A stretch of 64,000 nt of DNA, from the NCBI RefSeq assembly GCF_035593985.1, contig NZ_CP141587.1, forward strand, positions 62,001 through 126,000, read 5' to 3'. Within the stretch, counting starts at the first letter, position 1. Every line of letters begins with the position of its first letter. A program made the position numbers and the translations under genes. The stretch is from Sphingomonas sp. LY29. Lineage in GTDB: Bacteria > Pseudomonadota > Alphaproteobacteria > Sphingomonadales > Sphingomonadaceae. The notes beneath the pieces were generated by a model, which had not been told where the DNA came from, searched no databases, and saw only the letters and a program-made list of their open reading frames with translations. This document shows positions 11,738 to 19,865 of this stretch, in pieces.

Positions 11738-12639
11738 GACAGGATGGTCCCCGCAGGGATCGCGTATCCGCGCAACAGATCGCTGGTCGGAAGCGGAGCC
11801 TTGCCGGCACGCTGCAGACGCGAAGGACGGAGTGCACCGACACCGCAGGCGATCATCATCTGATCGTCGAGCACCGTGCCCGGAGGTCCAGAGCCTTCCG
11901 TCGGGTCGGCGGCAAGGATCTTCACTCGCTCGTCACCAAGCTGGAACCACGCACCTGGAAAAGGGGAGAGGCCCTGAATGTGCCGGACCAGTTCGCTTGC
12001 CGGTCGTCGCCAGTCGATCCTCGCTTCGTCCTTGCTGATCTTTGCGGCGTAGGTGGCCCCGTCCTCCGGCTGCGGCGTCGAGGGGTGAGCGGCAAGGTCG
12101 GCGAGCACCTCGACCATCTTCCGCGCACCCAATTGCGACAATTCCTCAGTGACTTGCGCGGCATTCTTCGTTCCGATGGCAAGCGCTTCCTTGGTAAGCA
12201 TCGGGCCGGTGTCGAGGCCGGCCTCCATCTGCATGATCGTGACTCCGGTCACCTCGTCGCCAGCCATGATCGCGCGCTGCACGGGCGCCGCGCCGCGCCA
12301 GCGCGGCAGGAGCGAGCCATGGACGTTGAGGCATCCGTGCCGGGGCGCGTCGAGGATCGCCTGCGGCAGGATCAGCCCATAAGCCGCGACCACCGCGACA
12401 TCGGCATCGAGTGCAGCGAAGGCCGCCTGCTCCTCTTCATTGCGCAACGACTTCGGGGTCCGCACTTGCAGGCCAAGCGACCTAGCGCGCTCTTCGACCG
12501 CCGTCGGACGGTCCGCCTTGCCGCGGCCCGCGGGGCGGGGGGGCTGGGTGTAGACGCACACGATCTCGTGGCCCGCCTCGACCAGCGCATCGAGGGTGGG
12601 GACCGCGAAGGCCGGGCTGCCCATGAAGATGATCCGCAT
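11734..12639 (-). CDS. fmt: Methionyl-tRNA formyltransferase
   Basis: This 301-residue enzyme formylates initiator Met-tRNA using 10-formyl-tetrahydrofolate. The start [17 protein letters not shown], the formyl-folate catalytic region [19 protein letters not shown] (Asn, His), and the conserved Asp in [10 protein letters not shown] are visible; the C-terminal OB-like domain follows. It is divergent from recR, with 55 bases between the starts, and overlaps truA downstream. def, its functional partner, lies 0.7 kb away on the other strand. Confidence 0.97.
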   Translation of the reverse strand: MRIIFMGSPAFAVPTLDALVEAGHEIVCVYTQPPRPAGRGKADRPTAVEERARSLGLQVRTPKSLRNEEEQAAFAALDADVAVVAAYGLILPQAILDAPRHGCLNVHGSLLPRWRGAAPVQRAIMAGDEVTGVTIMQMEAGLDTGPMLTKEALAIGTKNAAQVTEELSQLGARKMVEVLADLAAHPSTPQPEDGATYAAKISKDEARIDWRRPASELVRHIQGLSPFPGAWFQLGDERVKILAADPTEGSGPPGTVLDDQMMIACGVGALRPSRLQRAGKAPLPTSDLLRGYAIPAGTILS

Positions 12640-12694
12640 GGCCGCGCTATGCCGTGGCTTGCGCGGCTCGCCAAGCGCCCTATCTCATCCACCC

Positions 12695-13291
12695 ATGGCA
12701 TCGCAGCAGATCGAAGCGCTCACGCAGGCGCTGGCACGGCTTCCCGGGCTTGGCCCGCGCTCGGCGCGCCGGGCGGTGCTTCACCTGATGAAGAAGCGCG
12801 AGGGCGCGCTCCAGCCATTGCTCGGCGCGCTGCAGGCGGTGTCGGAATCGCTGTCGACCTGCTCGACCTGCGGCAACGTCGATACCAGCGACCCTTGCAG
12901 CATCTGCCGGGACACTCGCCGCGACGAGCGCTTGCTGTGCGTGGTCGAGGAAGTGGCAGACCTGTGGGCGCTGGATCGTTCGCGCCTCTTTCCAGGGCGC
13001 TTTCATGTGCTTGGGGGACGATTGTCCGCACTGGAGGGCATTCGTCCTGAGGATTTGACCATCGATACGCTCGTCGCGCGATTGAGCGCAGGCGGGGTCG
13101 ATGAGGTCGTCCTCGCCATGAACGCCACGCTGGAAGGCCAGACGACCGCTCACTACCTGGCCGAACGTCTGGAGAAATTCCCCATTCGGATCACACAGTT
13201 GGCGCACGGCCTTCCCGTTGGCGGTGAGCTCGATTATCTCGACGAGGGGACGTTGGCGCAGGCGTTGCGGGCGCGGCGACCCGTCGCCTGA
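12695..13291 (+). CDS. recR: Recombination mediator RecR
   Basis: This 198-residue RecFOR pathway protein acts in gap repair with RecO and RecF. The N-terminal helix-hairpin-helix is at [16 protein letters not shown], a four-Cys zinc finger is at [16 protein letters not shown] (about residues 54-69), and the Toprim domain starts at [14 protein letters not shown]. The start at 12695 gives the family-standard N-terminus MASQQIEAL; an upstream in-frame ATG would overlap the fmt promoter region. Confidence 0.96.
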   Translation: MASQQIEALTQALARLPGLGPRSARRAVLHLMKKREGALQPLLGALQAVSESLSTCSTCGNVDTSDPCSICRDTRRDERLLCVVEEVADLWALDRSRLFPGRFHVLGGRLSALEGIRPEDLTIDTLVARLSAGGVDEVVLAMNATLEGQTTAHYLAERLEKFPIRITQLAHGLPVGGELDYLDEGTLAQALRARRPVA

Positions 13292-13335
13292 CGCGCACGC
13301 TTGAAAGCCGGGGCCGCGAGGGGTAATTCGCCGCC

Positions 13336-13875
13336 ATGGCCATTCTCCACATCCTCGAAATTCCCGATCCCGTCCTCCGCGAAATCTCGACCCCGGTCGA
13401 AAAGGTCGACGGCGAGATCAAGACCCTGATCGCCGACATGTTCGACACCATGTACGATGCGCCGGGAATCGGCCTCGCCGCGGTGCAGGTTGGCGTAACC
13501 AAGCGACTGCTCGTCATCGACCTGGCCGAGCCTGAGGAAGAAGGCGGTGAGCCGGTCCGCAAGCCGCAGGTTTTCATCAACCCGGAAATTCTCGAGGAAT
13601 CGGACAGCAAGGCGCCCTACAACGAGGGCTGCCTGTCGATCCCCGACCAATATGCCGAAGTCATGCGCCCAGACCGCATCCGCGCCCGCTGGATGGACGA
13701 ACATGGCAAGACACATGAGGAAGAGCTGACGGGCTTGCTAGCCGTCTGCCTCCAGCATGAGATCGATCACCTCAACGGCGTGCTGTTCATCGACCATTTG
13801 TCGAAGCTGAAGCGCGACATGGTCGTCAAGAAGCTCGCCAAGATGCGGAAAGAGCGGAGCCTTCGCGCCGCTTAA
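13336..13875 (+). CDS. def: Peptide deformylase
   Basis: This 179-residue metal-dependent enzyme removes the N-formyl group from nascent proteins. All three motifs are present: GIGLAAVQVG (about residues 44-53), EGCLSIP with the metal-binding Cys99, and QHEIDHLNG with the metal His pair and catalytic Glu. It follows recR after 44 bases. Its stop overlaps the end of the convergent copper-protein gene by four bases. Confidence 0.97.
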   Translation: MAILHILEIPDPVLREISTPVEKVDGEIKTLIADMFDTMYDAPGIGLAAVQVGVTKRLLVIDLAEPEEEGGEPVRKPQVFINPEILEESDSKAPYNEGCLSIPDQYAEVMRPDRIRARWMDEHGKTHEEELTGLLAVCLQHEIDHLNGVLFIDHLSKLKRDMVVKKLAKMRKERSLRAA

Positions 13876-14261
13876 CCGATCGAGAGCGCCGCCTTGCGGC
13901 AATCCTCGGCGCATTCGCGGCAGATCTGCGCGCACAGCTTGCAATGATCATGGTCGTGGCGTTCGCATTCCGCGGCGCACTGCTCGCACATGCGCGCGCA
14001 TACTTCGAGCAATTCGCGGAGCATCGGCTGATCGTCGCCGGTGCGGCGCGCGCCGAGCTTGGCGGTCGCTTCGCAGATGTCGGAGCAATCGAGGCACAGG
14101 CGGATGCACTGCGTCATGTCCATCGACTCGGCCATGCAGGCATCGGCGCACGACAGGCTCATTTTCGAACAATACATCAGGTGGTGGACCGCATCGGCCA
14201 GCGCCTGATTGTTATGATCCTTCGACGCCGGGTGCAGCGAGATCATCTTGCGAATGGACAT
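13872..14261 (-). CDS. Cysteine-rich four-helix bundle copper-binding protein (Csp/DUF326-like)
   Basis: This 129-residue protein has about 16 cysteines spaced along helices, in CxxxC-like patterns such as CIRLCLDCSDIC, CARMCEQCAAEC and CKLCAQICRECAEDC. There are also two Met/His-rich stretches (MYCSKMSLSC, ERHDHDHC). This matches the copper storage proteins (Csp3-like), in which thiolates line a helical bundle and hold many Cu(I) ions. No signal peptide is seen, so it is probably cytosolic. No copper exporter or regulator lies beside it. Confidence 0.85.
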   Translation of the reverse strand: MSIRKMISLHPASKDHNNQALADAVHHLMYCSKMSLSCADACMAESMDMTQCIRLCLDCSDICEATAKLGARRTGDDQPMLRELLEVCARMCEQCAAECERHDHDHCKLCAQICRECAEDCRKAALSIG

Positions 14262-14329
14262 GCTCTCTCCTCTTTGTTGTCACATCAGCGAAGCAGGGCG
14301 CAGCCGGTTCCGCAAGTCTATTGCGACAA

Positions 14330-14596
14330 TCAATGATCGGCGAATTCCCGCGATTTTTCGAGGATCGTCAGCTCGCGCAGCAGGTTGTCGACGCTTTCGG
14401 TCAGTTCGGGAAGAAAAGTGAACTGATGCCGCGCGCCGCGATAGGATTCGACCATCAGCAGCGCGTCGATGAGGATCGGGACCACGACGCTTTCGGGATC
14501 GTCGAGCTGGGCCAGTTCGTGCAGCTTTGCCAACGCCTTGCGACGCGCGCTTTCCGGGTCGGCCATCGCCGCGGTTCGTCCGATCATCCACGCCAT
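14330..14596 (-). CDS. Small hypothetical protein
   Basis: This 88-residue protein is probably helical and cytoplasmic, with a charged first half (PESARRKALAKLHELAQLDDPE) and the segment LTESVDNLLRELTILEKS near the end. No domain is recognised. MAWMIGRT (ATG at 14596) is the longest start; MADPESA at residue 11 is an alternative. It lies between the copper protein and the rmuC promoter region, with a 181-base gap upstream. Confidence 0.55.
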   Translation of the reverse strand: MAWMIGRTAAMADPESARRKALAKLHELAQLDDPESVVVPILIDALLMVESYRGARHQFTFLPELTESVDNLLRELTILEKSREFADH

Positions 14597-14719
14597 TTAC
14601 GCACTCCATGTCTTTGAACCGCCAAGATAGGCGCGTGTCGGAATCTCGATAGTTCGGGCGGACGCAAGCCCTGTGCGCTTCGCCGGAAACGACGATTATT
14701 TTTCCTCTCATTCTCGACC

Positions 14720-14748
14720 TTGAGGCAGCGCTCAAACCTCTTTAGGTT
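14720..14748 (+). promoter_or_regulatory. Candidate promoter of rmuC
   Basis: TTGAGG (14720-14725) and TAGGTT (14743-14748) are separated by 17 bases, giving a plausible sigma-70-type pair. The downstream hexamer overlaps the first GTTC of the SOS box, a layout that would allow repression by LexA. Confidence 0.45.
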
Positions 14749-14760
14749 CGCATTTCGTTC
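14746..14760 (+). promoter_or_regulatory. SOS box (LexA operator) upstream of rmuC
   Basis: GTTCGCATTTCGTTC is an exact GTTC-N7-GTTC match, 17 bases before the rmuC start codon and overlapping a candidate -10 hexamer. It has the same spacing as the boxes at lexA and recA in this window. Confidence 0.75.
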
Positions 14761-14777
14761 CGCCACAGGAGGTCCCG

Positions 14778-16205
14778 TTGGACGCTACCGTCATCGTCGC
14801 CGTCATTGCCGCACTCGCCGTGGGCGCACTCCTTGGGTGGTCGATCGGCTCGCGTGGCGCCGCCGAGGGGAAGGGCGTTGCCGAGTCGCTTCGCCTGCAA
14901 CTGGACGGCGTTCGGGAGGAGCGGGACGGGCACGCGCGGACGATCGAACTGCTTCGGTCTGATCACGCTCGTGCGGTTGATGCGATGCGCGCGGACCATG
15001 AGGCCGCAATTTCCTCGATCCGCGCCTCTCATCTCGACCTCACCGCTCGTCACTCCGCGCTGGTGGCGGCGCAGGACGAGCGCGATCAGGCGCACCAGAA
15101 ACAACTCGACGCGCTCGAAACCAAATTTGCCGAGGTCGGTGGCCAGATGCTCGAGCGGGCCGAAAAGAAGTTTCTCGAACGCGCCGACCAGCGGTTCAAG
15201 GAATCAGAGGCCACCTCGGGCAGCAATCTCAAGGCGTTGCTTCAGCCGGTTCATGAGCGATTGAAGCGCTATGAGGAAGTCGTCGGCAAGGTCGAGGAAG
15301 ATCGCCGAAAGGACTTCGGGCTCCTCACCGGGCATATCGAGGCGATGAAGAACGGCACCGAACGCGTCTCTGCCGAGGCTGCCAAGCTGGTCAACGCACT
15401 TCGCAATGCTCCCAAGGCTCGCGGCCGGTGGGGGGAGCAGCAGCTCCGCAACGTGCTCGAAAGCTGCGGGCTCAGCGAGCACGCCGACTTCGCCACCGAA
15501 GTCAGCCGATCGGACGAGGAGGGCGGGCGCCTCCGCCCCGACGTGATCGTCCGCGTGCCGGGCGGCCAGAGCCTGGTGATCGACGCGAAGGTGAGCCTGA
15601 ATGCCTATCAGGATGCGTTCGGCGCCGTTGACGAGGCCGAGCGTGGCATCCACCTCGCGACCCACGCCGCTGCAATCCGCGCGCACGTCAACTCACTCGG
15701 CAACAAGGCCTATTGGGCGCAGTTTCCGGACGCGCCGGATTATGTCGTCATGTTCATCCCGGGCGAACATTTCCTGTCGGCCGCGCTGGAGCAGGATTCA
15801 GCCCTGTGGGACTACGCCTTCGACAAGCGCGTTCTCCTTGCGACTCCCACCAACCTCATCGCCATCGCGCGAACGGTCGCGGCGGTCTGGCGCCAGGAGA
15901 AGCTGGCCAAGGAAGCCCGCCAGATCGGCGAATTGGGCAAGGAACTGTACGATCGCCTTGCCAAGGCGGCGAGCGACCTTCGCAAGGTCGGCAGCGGCCT
16001 GACCAGCGCGGTCAATAATTACAACAGCTTCGTGTCGAGCTTTGAAAGCCGGTCGCTGGTGACGGCACGCAAGTTCCGCGATCTGAACATCGAGCCGAGC
16101 GCGCGCGAGATCGAGGCGGTCCCGCCGGTCGAAGCGCTCGCGCGTTACGGCGACGACAAGGTACTCCCGCCGCCCTCGGCGAATGAAGATGAAGCCGCCG
16201 CCTAG
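14778..16205 (+). CDS. rmuC: DNA recombination protein RmuC
   Basis: This 475-residue RmuC-family protein is implicated in limiting DNA inversions at repeats. An N-terminal membrane-type segment (VIVAVIAALAVGALLGWSIG) leads into a long coiled coil (about residues 30-150), then the restriction-endonuclease-like core with RGRWGEQQLRNVLE, LRPDVIVRVPGG and VIDAKVSLNAYQDA, where D and K are likely active-site residues. The start is a TTG at 14778, supported by a strong AGGAGGT four bases upstream. An SOS box overlaps its likely promoter, so it is probably damage-inducible. Its stop overlaps the convergent META lipoprotein gene. Confidence 0.93.
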   Translation: MDATVIVAVIAALAVGALLGWSIGSRGAAEGKGVAESLRLQLDGVREERDGHARTIELLRSDHARAVDAMRADHEAAISSIRASHLDLTARHSALVAAQDERDQAHQKQLDALETKFAEVGGQMLERAEKKFLERADQRFKESEATSGSNLKALLQPVHERLKRYEEVVGKVEEDRRKDFGLLTGHIEAMKNGTERVSAEAAKLVNALRNAPKARGRWGEQQLRNVLESCGLSEHADFATEVSRSDEEGGRLRPDVIVRVPGGQSLVIDAKVSLNAYQDAFGAVDEAERGIHLATHAAAIRAHVNSLGNKAYWAQFPDAPDYVVMFIPGEHFLSAALEQDSALWDYAFDKRVLLATPTNLIAIARTVAAVWRQEKLAKEARQIGELGKELYDRLAKAASDLRKVGSGLTSAVNNYNSFVSSFESRSLVTARKFRDLNIEPSAREIEAVPPVEALARYGDDKVLPPPSANEDEAAA

Positions 16206-16939
16206 CGGGCGCGGACGAGTTCGATCTTTCCGACGCTGTTGGACATTGTCATCGTCGGCCCGCCACCCGTTACCGTCATCGGCTGCGCCATGATGCGTGA
16301 CCCGTCATTCTCGAAGCTCATGTCGGGACAGGCCATCCGCGTCATCATCAGCGCGCCGGCCGACAGCGTCGATCCGCTGAGGCTGTAGCCGCTTCCGATC
16401 GAGTTGCAGCCAAACTTCGCCTGGACCCGATCGGGCTGGAAATTGATATAATAATTGGAAGGCGGCGTCGCGCGTCCGTTGATGGCAGCTACCCGCCAAT
16501 TGCTGCCGACCAGATTGATCGGGGCCGGATTGGGCAGTCCCGTCTCACCGACTTGGCTGTAGAAGCCAACCGCTGCGCCGCATCCTCGATACTCGCGGCC
16601 GTCGACCCGGACCTGGACAGTATCGGGGTAGGTCCGGTCACTCATTCCGTCGCTGCAGGGCGTGTGGACGACATTCACGTTGATCCGCGGCGTCTGATAG
16701 ATCTCGCCGGCAATTCCATTGATCGGACGCGGCGTGGGCTGCACCACCTGCACGTTATTGCCGCGATCGGTGAAGACGAGGTCGCGGCCGATCGTCAGGT
16801 CCCAAAAAGGCTCGGTTCCGATTGCGCGATAGCTTCCCTCGGTCGTCGGCGGGCCCGGCTCGAACGGGCCGGGCGAATAGGTCTCGCAGGCCGTCAGGCT
16901 AAGGGCGAGAAGCGGCACAGCAATGAGCGATTTCGTCAT
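16202..16939 (-). CDS. META-domain lipoprotein
   Basis: This 245-residue protein begins with a lipoprotein signal (MTKSLIAVPLLALSLTAC, lipid Cys at residue 18). The middle region resembles the COG3650-type domain (SYRAIGTEPFWDLTIGRDL). The C-terminal META domain runs from about residue 145 (LVGSNWRVAAINGRATP) to RMACPDMSFEND and VGKIEL. META domains occur in heat-shock-type envelope proteins such as HslJ; no enzymatic role is known. It probably sits in the periplasm or outer membrane. Confidence 0.82.
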   Translation of the reverse strand: MTKSLIAVPLLALSLTACETYSPGPFEPGPPTTEGSYRAIGTEPFWDLTIGRDLVFTDRGNNVQVVQPTPRPINGIAGEIYQTPRINVNVVHTPCSDGMSDRTYPDTVQVRVDGREYRGCGAAVGFYSQVGETGLPNPAPINLVGSNWRVAAINGRATPPSNYYINFQPDRVQAKFGCNSIGSGYSLSGSTLSAGALMMTRMACPDMSFENDGSRIMAQPMTVTGGGPTMTMSNSVGKIELVRAR

Positions 16940-16962
16940 GCACGAAAAACCGACGAAAGAGG

Positions 16963-17766
16963 TCAGCGGTTCCGCCAGCTTGCACGCACCTGATAGGCCA
17001 TGACCGCCGCCGCGATTGCCGCATTCAAGCTATCGGCGCGGCCCAGCATCGGCATTTTTACCATTAAGTCGCACGCCGCGGCGTAATCGGCGGGAAGCCC
17101 CTGGCTCTCGTTGCCGATCAACAGGAAGCAGGGCTGCTCGTAGGTCGCGTCGAGATAGTCGAAATCGGTATCGAGGCTGGTGCCGACCAATTGGCCCGCT
17201 CCGCCGCGAAGCCAAGGCAGGAATTCGCCCCACGTTGCGGTCGCAATGCCTTGAGTGAAGATTGCACCCATCGACGCGCGCACCGCTTCGACCGAGAAGG
17301 GATCGGCGCAGTCGTCGATCAGGATCAGGCCACCGGCGCCGGTCGCGTCGCCCGTGCGGAGGATGGTGCCGATGTTGCCCGGGTCACGAAGCGCCTGCGC
17401 GACCAGCCACAACGGCGACGAATCGCGATCAATCGCGGTCAGGCTCGTATCAGGCTGGCGAAAGGCCCCAAGGATAGCCTGCGGATTATCCTTGCCCGAC
17501 ATCTTCGAAAGAATGTCGGGCGTCGTTTCGATCACTTCGGCACCGGCAGCCTCGGCCGCGACAATGATCTCCTCGGCGAGTGGATGAACGCCGTTATGCG
17601 CCGAATAAGCCACGATGACCGGGAGGCGTCCTACGTCGCGGGCTTCGGTCACGATGCGCAGGCCCTCGGCCAGGAACAGTCCGGTTTCGCGACGCGCCTT
17701 CTTGTCCCGCAGTGACCGCAGGAATTTTACCGTATCGTTCGAAAAGGATGTGACTTGGCGCGGCAT
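16963..17766 (-). CDS. TrmH/SpoU-family RNA 2'-O-methyltransferase
   Basis: This 267-residue SPOUT enzyme has an N-terminal substrate-binding domain (SNDTVKFLRSLRDKKARRETG, FLAEGLRIV) and a C-terminal trefoil-knot domain. The knot motifs are ALRDPGNIGTILRTGDATG, LIGNESQGLP and PMLGRADSLNAAIAAAV, the last carrying the AdoMet loop. It probably methylates rRNA or tRNA ribose; the exact nucleotide cannot be assigned. It lies 24 bases upstream of the META lipoprotein and downstream of the PTS genes. Confidence 0.9.
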   Translation of the reverse strand: MPRQVTSFSNDTVKFLRSLRDKKARRETGLFLAEGLRIVTEARDVGRLPVIVAYSAHNGVHPLAEEIIVAAEAAGAEVIETTPDILSKMSGKDNPQAILGAFRQPDTSLTAIDRDSSPLWLVAQALRDPGNIGTILRTGDATGAGGLILIDDCADPFSVEAVRASMGAIFTQGIATATWGEFLPWLRGGAGQLVGTSLDTDFDYLDATYEQPCFLLIGNESQGLPADYAAACDLMVKMPMLGRADSLNAAIAAAVMAYQVRASWRNR

Positions 17767-17813
17767 TCAGTTTCTCTCGACGGCAATGGCGCGGCGGGCA
17801 AGCCCGGCCTCGG

Positions 17814-18083
17814 TCAATCTTCGCCGAAGCGGTTTTCAACCAACGCGGCCAGCTGCCCCATGGCTTCGTCGCACTCGTCGCCTTCGCAATGGATCACGAT
17901 GGTATCGCCCATCGCGGCGCCAAGCATCATCAGGCCCATGATCGAGGTGCCGCAGACGCGGTTGCCGTCTTTCTCGACCTCGACCTTGGCCGGAAGGCCG
18001 GCCGCGAGGTTCACGAATTTCGCGCTCGCGCGCGCATGCAGCCCGCGGCGATTGGTGATCGCCAGCGTCCGGGAACAGCTCAA
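17814..18083 (-). CDS. ptsH: HPr phosphocarrier protein
   Basis: This 89-residue HPr has the active His16 in RRGLHARASAKF and a regulatory Ser47 in CGTSIMGLMML, the site used by HprK. Its start overlaps the EIIA stop by four bases. In alphaproteobacteria this HPr takes part in a regulatory phosphorelay rather than sugar uptake. Enzyme I is not in the window. Confidence 0.95.
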   Translation of the reverse strand: MSCSRTLAITNRRGLHARASAKFVNLAAGLPAKVEVEKDGNRVCGTSIMGLMMLGAAMGDTIVIHCEGDECDEAMGQLAALVENRFGED

Positions 18084-18487
18084 GCCGCTGCCTCGCCCAG
18101 GATTTCGCTGGCAACCGAGATATATTTGCGCCCCGCCTCGCGCGCGGCAGCAACCGCGGCGCGAACGCCCATCGCCTTGCGCGCGCCTTCAAGCCGGATC
18201 AGCATCGGCAAATTCACCCCCGCGATGACTTCGACATTCTCGCTCTTCATCAGGCTGATGGCGAGGTTCGACGGCGTGCCCCCGAACAGGTCGGTCAGAA
18301 TGATGACGCCCTCGCCCTGGTCGCAGCGCTGAATCGCGTCGGCGATGTCCTGGCGGCGCAATTCCATGTCGTCGTCGGCATCGATGCAAATGCCTTCGAT
18401 CGCCTGTTGCGGACCAACGACATGTTCCATGGCAGTGATGAATTCGACCGCCAGACGGCCGTGGGTCACCAACACTAATCCGATCAT
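18080..18487 (-). CDS. PTS EIIA component, mannose family (regulatory)
   Basis: This 135-residue EIIA of the mannose/fructose type starts MIGLVLVTHG with the phospho-accepting His9. The core VIILTDLFGGTPSNLAISL and the segment VIAGVNLPML are diagnostic. No EIIB or membrane EIIC lies nearby, so it is probably a regulatory phosphoprotein of the alphaproteobacterial PTS. It is coupled by four-base overlaps to rapZ upstream and ptsH downstream. Confidence 0.93.
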   Translation of the reverse strand: MIGLVLVTHGRLAVEFITAMEHVVGPQQAIEGICIDADDDMELRRQDIADAIQRCDQGEGVIILTDLFGGTPSNLAISLMKSENVEVIAGVNLPMLIRLEGARKAMGVRAAVAAAREAGRKYISVASEILGEAAA

Positions 18488-19422
18488 TCACTCACTCGTT
18501 TCGTCTTCGCCTCGCGCAATTCGTTGGCGGGCGTTCCCTCGATCGTGTCGCTTGGCGGAGAAGCGAGGTCGCGATGCCGGACAATCGGCGAAAAACCCGC
18601 GCCTTGCAACCGCTTCGCCATTTCGACCGTCGCCGCGACCGAGCGATGGCGGCCACCTGTGCAGCCGAATGCCACGGTCAAATAGCTTTTGCCGGCGGCC
18701 CAATAGCGGGGAATCAGGCGGGTTAACAGGCCCTCGACATCGTCCATCGTGGAGGCCCACTCGGGGTCGGACGAGACGTAATCCTGGACCGCCTTGTCTT
18801 CCCCGGTCAGTGGCCGAAGCGAGTCGATCCAGTGCGGATTGGCGACGAAGCGCATGTCGAATACGAGGTCCGCGGTGCGGGAGATCCCGCGCGCAAATCC
18901 GAACGATGAGAGGGTGATAACAGGCTGGTCGACCGCGCCGCCGTACCGCTCGCGAAGCTGGTCGCGAAGCTCGGCGGGCGTGAGGTCGGTCGTGTCGAGC
19001 ACGATGTCGGCCATCTGCCGAAGCGGAGCGGTGGCGCCGCGCTCGCGGGCAATACCGTCCTCGGCGGGCCGATCGGGGGCCAGAGGATGGCGACGTCTCG
19101 TCTCGTCGTAGCGGCGGATGAGCTCCGACCCCGCGCAATCGAGGTAGAGAAGCTCGGGCGTGACCCCTTCGATCGAGCGGAACAGCGCGGGCAAGGCCTT
19201 CGGGTCGAAGCCGCGGCTGCGCACGTCCATGCCCACCGCGACGGGCATCGACTGGCGAGCCGCGCGCTCGCCGTTGACGAACTGGTCGAGCAGGGCGGTG
19301 GGGAGGTTGTCGACGCAGTCCCAGCCCATGTCCTCCAGCGCGTCGAGCACCGTCGACTTGCCGGCCCCGGACATTCCCGTGACCAGCAACAGCCTCGGCA
19401 AAGAAGGGCGGCGCTCGGCCAC
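18484..19422 (-). CDS. rapZ: RapZ-family nucleotide-binding protein
   Basis: This 312-residue RapZ (YvcJ/YhbJ) protein has a P-loop at LVTGMSGAGKSTVLDALED and DNLP soon after. The conserved C-terminal GCTGGRHRSVAATVEMA lies near residues 250-266. In enterobacteria RapZ is an RNase E adapter for small-RNA decay that controls GlmS; the role in alphaproteobacteria is less clear. It starts two bases after the hprK stop and overlaps the EIIA gene by four bases. Confidence 0.93.
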   Translation of the reverse strand: MAERRPSLPRLLLVTGMSGAGKSTVLDALEDMGWDCVDNLPTALLDQFVNGERAARQSMPVAVGMDVRSRGFDPKALPALFRSIEGVTPELLYLDCAGSELIRRYDETRRRHPLAPDRPAEDGIARERGATAPLRQMADIVLDTTDLTPAELRDQLRERYGGAVDQPVITLSSFGFARGISRTADLVFDMRFVANPHWIDSLRPLTGEDKAVQDYVSSDPEWASTMDDVEGLLTRLIPRYWAAGKSYLTVAFGCTGGRHRSVAATVEMAKRLQGAGFSPIVRHRDLASPPSDTIEGTPANELREAKTKRVSE

Positions 19423-19424
19423 CG

Positions 19425-19865
19425 TCAGACCGCCAGGCCGAGTCGGTCGAGCGCGATCGCGACCTTCGAGGGTGCCGAGGCGGTGGTCGCATCGATGCTC
19501 ACCAGCGGCACCGCGATCCCGAGGATCGTCCGCTCACGGCTGTCGTCGGGCAGGCGCTCCATCGTTCCCGTCAGCTCGACGACCAGAGCGACCGCCGTGT
19601 CCTCGGCGGGCGGCACGTCGACGATCCCGATCCCTCGGACTTCGAGCTTGCCGCGGATTGTGTCCGGCGCACTGGCGACCAGCATCCCGCCTTCCTTGCG
19701 GACAATCGTGCGGTCGTCGCTGACCAACCGGAAACCGCGATCGAGCAGCCGCAGCGCAAGGTCGGACTTGCCCGATCCAGACGGACCCGAAAGCAGAACG
19801 GCGCGCCCGTCGATCGCGACACTGGTAGCATGCAGATTCTCGGAACTCAGGCGGCTGCCGTTCAT
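19425..19865 (-). CDS. hprK: HPr kinase/phosphorylase, short alphaproteobacterial form
   Basis: This 146-residue protein is only the C-terminal kinase domain of HprK; the roughly 130-residue N-terminal domain of Firmicute enzymes is absent, as is usual in alphaproteobacteria. Visible are the His in NLHATSVAIDG, the P-loop LLSGPSGSGKSDLALRLLD (about residues 24-42), and the HprK signature LEVRGIGIVDVPP. It would phosphorylate Ser47 of HPr. It is coupled to chvG by a four-base overlap, linking envelope-stress signalling to the PTS. Confidence 0.93.
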   Translation of the reverse strand: MNGSRLSSENLHATSVAIDGRAVLLSGPSGSGKSDLALRLLDRGFRLVSDDRTIVRKEGGMLVASAPDTIRGKLEVRGIGIVDVPPAEDTAVALVVELTGTMERLPDDSRERTILGIAVPLVSIDATTASAPSKVAIALDRLGLAV

